Origin: Thermoplasmata archaeon
GTDB lineage: Archaea; Thermoplasmatota; DTKX01; JAHFTX01
Assembly (NCBI GenBank): GCA_023265395.1
Contig: JAHFTX010000004.1
Span: 1-64,000 of the forward strand
DNA: 64,000 bases
Direction of reading: 5' to 3'
Shown: positions 58,979-64,000 of the stretch, piece by piece
How positions within the stretch are numbered: position 1 is the first letter of the stretch
How the letters are laid out: every line of letters begins with the position of its first letter
Program-made: the position numbers and the translations under genes
Notes under the pieces: generated by a model
Told to the model about the DNA's origin: nothing
The model's input: the letters and a program-made list of their open reading frames with translations, nothing else
Databases searched by the model: none

Positions 58979-61900
58979 TCAGCCCAATTGGTCGAGCAGG
59001 GCGTCAAGGTCGTCCTCGTCGGTCGTGTCCTTGGGAGTGCTCGGCGCCGCCTTCTTGTCCTCAAGCAGGGCACTGATGTCCTCGAGGGAGGACTCCCTGC
59101 TCGATTCTGCGGGTGCCCCATCCGTCGGCGGCATCGGACCGACCTCCTCTTCCTCGACGTCGATCGGGAAGGCCTCACCGAAGCTGGGGGCTGGCACGCT
59201 CTGCGGGAGCACCTCGCCATCCTCGGGCGCGGCCACCGGTTGGGGGGTCGCTTCCTCCCAGCGGCTCTTGGGCGCTGCTTGCCCAGTCGAGGGAGCGGTG
59301 GTAGCCGTTCCACCTGCGGCCCCAAGGTCGAGCCCTCCGCGGAACGTCGGCTCCTCGTCGAGTGCATCGGCGAGATCGTGAGCGGTCCGTGCGGTCGGCT
59401 CGGTCTGCTCGGCGTCGTCATCGGCCTCGCCGGGCGGCAGCGGCGGGGTGATCGCAGGCTCTTCGCCGGGGAGCGGCCCGAGCTGAGAGCGTTGGCGCCG
59501 CCGCATGAGCACGATGGCGACGACGATTCCGCCCACCAGCAGTGCGAACAGGAGCCAGTTGGTGGACAGGATCGTGGTCACTTGCTCGATGGGGGAGGGT
59601 CCTGGAGGAGGCACGACGGCCTTGGCGGTCGTGAAGGTGAAGAGCTTCTCGCCCCCCACGATCGCTAGGCCCTGCGCCGATTCGGCACTCGGACCTAGGC
59701 GCACCGTGTAGTGCGTGCCGTCCTCGAGTGGGGTGCTGGGGGTGAGGGTGACGTTGCGACCCGTCCAGGAGAACGTACCGGTGATCGCCGGTACGAAAGT
59801 CAGTGCCGACTCGACGCTGCTCTGGTCCATCAGGGTCGAGAACCGCAGCACGATGGTGGTGTTGACCGGGACGTCGGTCGCCCTGTCGGCAGGGGTGGTC
59901 GACCGCAGCTCCGGTGGTACCACCGGCTCGGGGATCAGCACCGTGATGTTGGCGGCCGCGTGCGAGTGCACCAACGTCCCGTTGGCGTCGACGTAGGTGG
60001 AGTCGAGGGCTAGCGGGTAGGTGCCGTTGCCCAAGGTGACCCCCACGACCACCTTGACCGTCAGTGGGAAGGTCCCGATGGAGACCGTCGTGAGGTTCCA
60101 GTGTCCTGGTGCATCGGCGTAGGAGGCCGAAGGGTCGCGAAGGCTCAACCGGCCGTCGTACCGGAGGTTGAAGTCCGCCCACGGCAGAGGACGATTCCCA
60201 GCATTGGTGATGCGAATCGTCGCCGTGACCAGCGAGTTGGGGCGCACCGGTTGGGCCGACAACGAGAGCGAGGAATCCATGAGGATGATGGGGGGAGCCA
60301 GGAGACGGACGCTCACCGGCAGGGCGATCGCCAGCGGCCGGGGAAGCCCGGTCGCACCCACATAGCTGACGTTGCCGCCCACGGTGACGTTCCCGCTCTG
60401 CGGTGCAGAATCCACCAAACGCAAGGTCAACCGCAGCAGATGGCTGGTCGATGGCGGGAGCTTCAGGGCAGCGTAGTGCCAACCCCGGGCACCCTCCGGG
60501 CAGGGGATGCCGCACAGGGGTGGCGAGAGGTTTCCTTCGTCAGTGTCATCGAGGACCTCCAGCAACGGATCGATGGCGAGCACCAGGTCTGCCTCGACGG
60601 CGTCGCCACCGCCATTGTTGGTGATGTTGACGTCGACGACCATCACCTGACCGGCGTAGAGCTCGGTCCGCGTCGTCTCCAACACAAGGGACAACGCCGG
60701 CTCGGGCCCACCCAGGAGCTGCGCGCTGACATCGCTGGAGGTGCCATTGGCGACCTCCTCGAGGACGAGGTTGGTGTAGCGATAGGAGACGTTGGTGACG
60801 AGCGTCGCGACCTCGTCGAGCGCGGGGTCGACCGTACCGGTGATGGTGAGGTTGCCCCCGGTACCGGCGTCGATGATGCCCAGCCGGAACTCGTTTCCCA
60901 CCTTGGCGGCTTCGTCGGAGGAGGTGGTGTAGGTCCACAGGTCGGTGTCGAACAGATGCGTCAGGGTCAGGGAGCCGGCGTCACCTTCCCCGATGTTGAG
61001 GTAATCGATGCGCAGCGTCAACTGCTCTCCGGGCAGCGCCGCGGGCCGGTCGAGACTGACCGCGACGACGACCTGCGGGGGCACCAGAGGGATGACCAGC
61101 ACCTGCCAGGTGTTGCCCTCGACCAACGGGAGCAGGACCCCTGAGGGGCTGGTGTAGGTGGCGTTGGGCTGGGTCGTGAGGTTGGTACCCTCGGGCGTCG
61201 AAGCAGAGATCAGTCCCGTGACGGTGAGGTTGTGGGAGCCGGGTTGGACATCGAAGATGGTGAAGGTGTCCCCGATACGTGCAGTGGGCTCGGAGGTGGC
61301 GATGAACTGCATCCCTGCTGGCAGGGTGAACTGCAGGTCCATCCGTGCGGCGGCTGACAACCCGGTGTTGTTGTAGTAGACCGTATAGAGCACTTGCTCG
61401 CCACGGGAGGCGTTGGTACGGTCGGCGACCTGCCCCAGCTCGAGGGCGGGGATGTGCTCCCACGAGAGGTGCACCTCCTCGACGAACCGCGTGTCGCGGA
61501 TGCGGCCGGATTCGTGGGTGATGGCGATCTGGTACTGCAGGAATCGGGCTGAAGGGGAGTCGACGACGGCGCCCGAGGAGGTGATCCACGGTTCCCAGGG
61601 AGCGTCCGCCAAGGAGAGGGCGTCGTCGGCGCTGCGGGTGCGCATGCGCACATCGGTGAAGGGGCCGTTCCCGGCGGTCTCGGTCCACCCCAGCGTCAAC
61701 CAGGCGACGGTCTCGCCCGCGTCGATGGGCGGGGAGGTCCAACTGCCCCCGGTGGTCAGCATCAGCGCCTCGCCGACGCCGTTGCCCGTGCCCGCACCAG
61801 AGATCGTGTAGGCGTCGTCGCAGGGGCCCAGCAGCAGGGTCCCCAAGCCACCGAAGGGACGGTTCCGCTGGGTGATCGCCCCCGTCGATTCGGTCAGCTG

Positions 61901-63976
61901 CACCAGTTCGCCGAACCCGGCCGTGCCGAACCAGTCGTTGCCCAGGCCGCCGGAGGAACCCGCCAGCAGGGTCTGCTCGCCGTTGAAGGCCACACCGACA
62001 CCGATGAACTGGTCGGTGACCGGGTCGAAGCGGCCGATCAGCGCCGAGTTGCCGTTGGTCGCCTGTGTGCTGACGTAGACGCGACCGTCGGCGCCGAGGT
62101 CAAGGTCGGTCACGTGGTTGGTGTTGACCAGGACGCCGCCCTGGTCGGTGAGGAGGCCGTTGGAGAGGTCGAGCGTCGCCAGGTGCAGCACGGACGCCGA
62201 CCCCAGAAGGACCCGGCCATCGGGCAGCAGTGCAGCGCTGTCCCACGAGTCGACGCCCGCGACCTGCGCGGCAACGTCGTGCCAGGTGACGAGCTCGGTG
62301 AGCGGGTCGATGGAGAAGATCCGGCCCCCTACCTGGTCGTTGGCGCCGATCGTCGCTCCCCAGACCGTCCCTGCGGGGTCGACGAAGAGCACGCCGATGC
62401 GCGCGCCCGCGAGCAGCGGACCGCCGCCGATGGTCGAGAGCACCGTGCCGTTGTAGGGGTCGATCCGCAGCACGCTGCCATCACTCGGACCGCCTGAGCC
62501 TACCCAGACCTCGCCCGGCTCGGTTGCGACGATGGTCACCAGCTGCTGGGCCGGCAGGGGGGAGGCTCCTCCGTTGTAGAGGCTGATCCCGTGGGTGTCG
62601 GTGTCGAGCAGGTAGAGCCGGTCGCTGACGGCAAAGCCGGGGGCGGCGATCCCCACGACGGTATGACCGTCGGGCAGCAAGGCCTGCGGGCCCACCGGTC
62701 CTAGCCCTCCGGGAAGTCCGCGGAACCAGCTATAGGGCTTGAGGCGGACCAGATGCCCGTCGTTGGCGCCCCCGCTGGTACCGACCCACAGTGTACCGTC
62801 CGGCGAGGAGACCAGCGCGGTGACCGCGAGCTGGCCGCCGATGACCAGGTCGAGGTTCTCGGCGCGACGACTGACCGGGTCGTAGCGCAGGAGCAGGCCC
62901 CCGTCATCGGTGCCGAAGTAGATCATGCCATCGTCGCTCAGCAGCGAGGCCCAGGTCGCCTTGGTGTTCCCAAAGAACATGTCGAACAACGGGGTGCTCG
63001 GCGCGACGGCGGGATTGACCACGAAGCCGGACGTCACCCCGGCAGCGCCATCCTCGTCCGTCATGCCCCAGAGGAATCCCAGGTCATCGAAGACCAGCGC
63101 TTGGGCGAAACGGTCGCCGTTGTTGACGACGCGGGTCTGGTAGCCGGTGTTATTGCCTGGACCCACGCGCACGACGTAGGCCTCGTTGGCGCCGTTGGTC
63201 GAGCCGACCCAGATGTCCCCGTCGGGTCCGGTGACCACCGACCGGACCGGTCGGCCAAAGCCCAGGACGCCACCGAGATTGCCCAGGTTGGTCGCCACCA
63301 GCGTCGCCGCATCGACGCGGATGAGGCTCCCGCTGTTGGAGCCCGCCCACAGGGTGTCATCCTGGCCGACGCAGATCGACCAGATGCGCTGGGTCGTCAG
63401 CGAAGCCCCGCCGTTGGCCTCGATGACCGTGTCGCTGGTCGGGTCGTAGACGAAGGCGTAGGCCGGTTGGTCGTTGACCGTGACGCTATCGGTGGCGACC
63501 CCCCAGACCGTCCCGTTGGCGGCAAGGGCCAGCGCCGTGATGTGGTCCTCGCCGGCGATGGCGGCGAGACCACCGTTGAGCAGCGAGAAGGTCAGCGTCT
63601 GGGGGTCGAAGGAGAACAGGCGGCCACTCTCGTAGGTGCCACCCACCAAGGTGCCGTTGGCGAGCCTCACCAAGCCACCGATGGTGTTGTCTCCGAGGAT
63701 CGGTGGACCGAGGTCGAGGATGTTGTCGAGGCCGACCGCACCGTCGGCGATCGCCAGCGGCTGGAGGTTGACGCTGGTGCCCGTCGCGAAGTCGGCGGCG
63801 GTGCTGACGTTGTACCAGTCCATCGCGCGGCTCGAGGGCGTCGCCATCGGCTGGGAGCGGACTGCAGCGTGCGTCGGCAGGGACGGCGAAGAGGGGACCA
63901 GGAGCACCTGCGCGCCCGCCAGTGGGCTGAGCAGCAGGGGCAACAGTATCGAGAGGGTGATGACGGTGTGGCGCAT
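58979..63976 (-). CDS. Giant surface protein: beta-propeller, DUF11/CARDB and Big-like domains, long acidic tail (1665 aa)
   Basis: Signal peptide VITLSILLPLLLSPLAGAQ. Residues ~50-690 form repeated propeller blades (PDGDIWVGSTNGANEAYVVR; PDGTLWVGTSGGANDGHLVR, roughly 12 copies of ~50 residues) like ligand-binding two-component sensor propellers. Then DUF11/CARDB-like sandwiches (QVLYTVYYNNTGLSAAARMD; VDVNITNNGGGDAVEADLVL), and a Big_5-like domain (STTPADRATDVPVNTTIVLR). A helix (LLFALLVGGIVVAIVLM) at ~1468-1490 leads to a 174-residue acidic cytoplasmic tail ending DDLDALLDQLG. The ATG is 24 bases from the window end, so upstream context is not visible. A receptor linking outside binding to an inner partner is inferred. 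Confidence 0.85.
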   Translation of the reverse strand: MRHTVITLSILLPLLLSPLAGAQVLLVPSSPSLPTHAAVRSQPMATPSSRAMDWYNVSTAADFATGTSVNLQPLAIADGAVGLDNILDLGPPILGDNTIGGLVRLANGTLVGGTYESGRLFSFDPQTLTFSLLNGGLAAIAGEDHITALALAANGTVWGVATDSVTVNDQPAYAFVYDPTSDTVIEANGGASLTTQRIWSICVGQDDTLWAGSNSGSLIRVDAATLVATNLGNLGGVLGFGRPVRSVVTGPDGDIWVGSTNGANEAYVVRVGPGNNTGYQTRVVNNGDRFAQALVFDDLGFLWGMTDEDGAAGVTSGFVVNPAVAPSTPLFDMFFGNTKATWASLLSDDGMIYFGTDDGGLLLRYDPVSRRAENLDLVIGGQLAVTALVSSPDGTLWVGTSGGANDGHLVRLKPYSWFRGLPGGLGPVGPQALLPDGHTVVGIAAPGFAVSDRLYLLDTDTHGISLYNGGASPLPAQQLVTIVATEPGEVWVGSGGPSDGSVLRIDPYNGTVLSTIGGGPLLAGARIGVLFVDPAGTVWGATIGANDQVGGRIFSIDPLTELVTWHDVAAQVAGVDSWDSAALLPDGRVLLGSASVLHLATLDLSNGLLTDQGGVLVNTNHVTDLDLGADGRVYVSTQATNGNSALIGRFDPVTDQFIGVGVAFNGEQTLLAGSSGGLGNDWFGTAGFGELVQLTESTGAITQRNRPFGGLGTLLLGPCDDAYTISGAGTGNGVGEALMLTTGGSWTSPPIDAGETVAWLTLGWTETAGNGPFTDVRMRTRSADDALSLADAPWEPWITSSGAVVDSPSARFLQYQIAITHESGRIRDTRFVEEVHLSWEHIPALELGQVADRTNASRGEQVLYTVYYNNTGLSAAARMDLQFTLPAGMQFIATSEPTARIGDTFTIFDVQPGSHNLTVTGLISASTPEGTNLTTQPNATYTSPSGVLLPLVEGNTWQVLVIPLVPPQVVVAVSLDRPAALPGEQLTLRIDYLNIGEGDAGSLTLTHLFDTDLWTYTTSSDEAAKVGNEFRLGIIDAGTGGNLTITGTVDPALDEVATLVTNVSYRYTNLVLEEVANGTSSDVSAQLLGGPEPALSLVLETTRTELYAGQVMVVDVNITNNGGGDAVEADLVLAIDPLLEVLDDTDEGNLSPPLCGIPCPEGARGWHYAALKLPPSTSHLLRLTLRLVDSAPQSGNVTVGGNVSYVGATGLPRPLAIALPVSVRLLAPPIILMDSSLSLSAQPVRPNSLVTATIRITNAGNRPLPWADFNLRYDGRLSLRDPSASYADAPGHWNLTTVSIGTFPLTVKVVVGVTLGNGTYPLALDSTYVDANGTLVHSHAAANITVLIPEPVVPPELRSTTPADRATDVPVNTTIVLRFSTLMDQSSVESALTFVPAITGTFSWTGRNVTLTPSTPLEDGTHYTVRLGPSAESAQGLAIVGGEKLFTFTTAKAVVPPPGPSPIEQVTTILSTNWLLFALLVGGIVVAIVLMRRRQRSQLGPLPGEEPAITPPLPPGEADDDAEQTEPTARTAHDLADALDEEPTFRGGLDLGAAGGTATTAPSTGQAAPKSRWEEATPQPVAAPEDGEVLPQSVPAPSFGEAFPIDVEEEEVGPMPPTDGAPAESSRESSLEDISALLEDKKAAPSTPKDTTDEDDLDALLDQLG

Positions 63977-64000
63977 CGCGATGCCCCCCTGTGGCGGTGG

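Overview
The window is GC-rich DNA from an archaeon, most likely a Thermoplasmatota (Euryarchaeota) lineage. The support is an aIF2-gamma / ribosomal protein S6e / PIN-domain operon, an archaeal Hjc-type Holliday junction resolvase, DUF835 and tandem winged-helix proteins typical of that group, and archaeal TATA boxes placed about 23-27 bases before start codons (leaderless transcripts). Many secreted or membrane-anchored beta-rich proteins have cytoplasmic tails and no wall-anchoring signal. The genus cannot be named from sequence alone.

Layout. 1-7862 (minus): the 5' part of a secreted subtilisin-like protease, then a run of four membrane-anchored surface proteins (three share signal peptide / beta domain / C-terminal helix) and a 7TM-DUF835 receptor-like protein. 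7930-8013: tRNA-Leu(CAG). 8.3-17.7 kb (plus): a three-gene TPR module made of a 2304-residue zinc-ribbon TPR protein, a small TPR protein and a PIN-TPR fusion. 17.7-23 kb: GalU, a degenerate Nudix protein, a hypothetical protein, a BsuPI-like lipoprotein coupled to an aminotransferase, a small membrane protein and a cation diffusion facilitator. 23-27.4 kb: a 1456-residue internally repetitive surface protein. 27.5-31.1 kb (minus): rps6e - aIF2-gamma - PIN, then ribA and Hjc. 31.2-37.4 kb: a zinc-ribbon/TM/ectodomain protein, a LarE-like sulfurtransferase, an M61 peptidase with PDZ domain and a small zinc protein. 37.5-43 kb: a thioredoxin-fold protein, a lower-GC patch carrying a Doc/Fic protein with a zinc ribbon, and a split cobalamin-dependent methionine synthase (catalytic MetH plus separate activation domain). 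43-46 kb: a second subtilisin-like protease interrupted by an in-frame TAG before its C-terminal membrane anchor. 46-51.6 kb: small membrane protein, methyltransferase, and a membrane protein / aldo-keto reductase / small zinc protein operon with overlapping genes.

51.6-58 kb (minus) is the most striking region: five UspA genes (six domains), a CBS-pair protein with zinc ribbon, a CheY-like receiver, a duplicated winged-helix regulator and a histidine kinase whose sensor looks like a PNPOx-type split-barrel flavin/heme fold. This reads as one stress/redox sensing locus. The window ends with a DUF2061 membrane protein, an OsmC-family protein and a 1665-residue beta-propeller surface protein with a 174-residue acidic cytoplasmic tail.

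All assignments come from reading the sequence and remembered family motifs; no database search was run.
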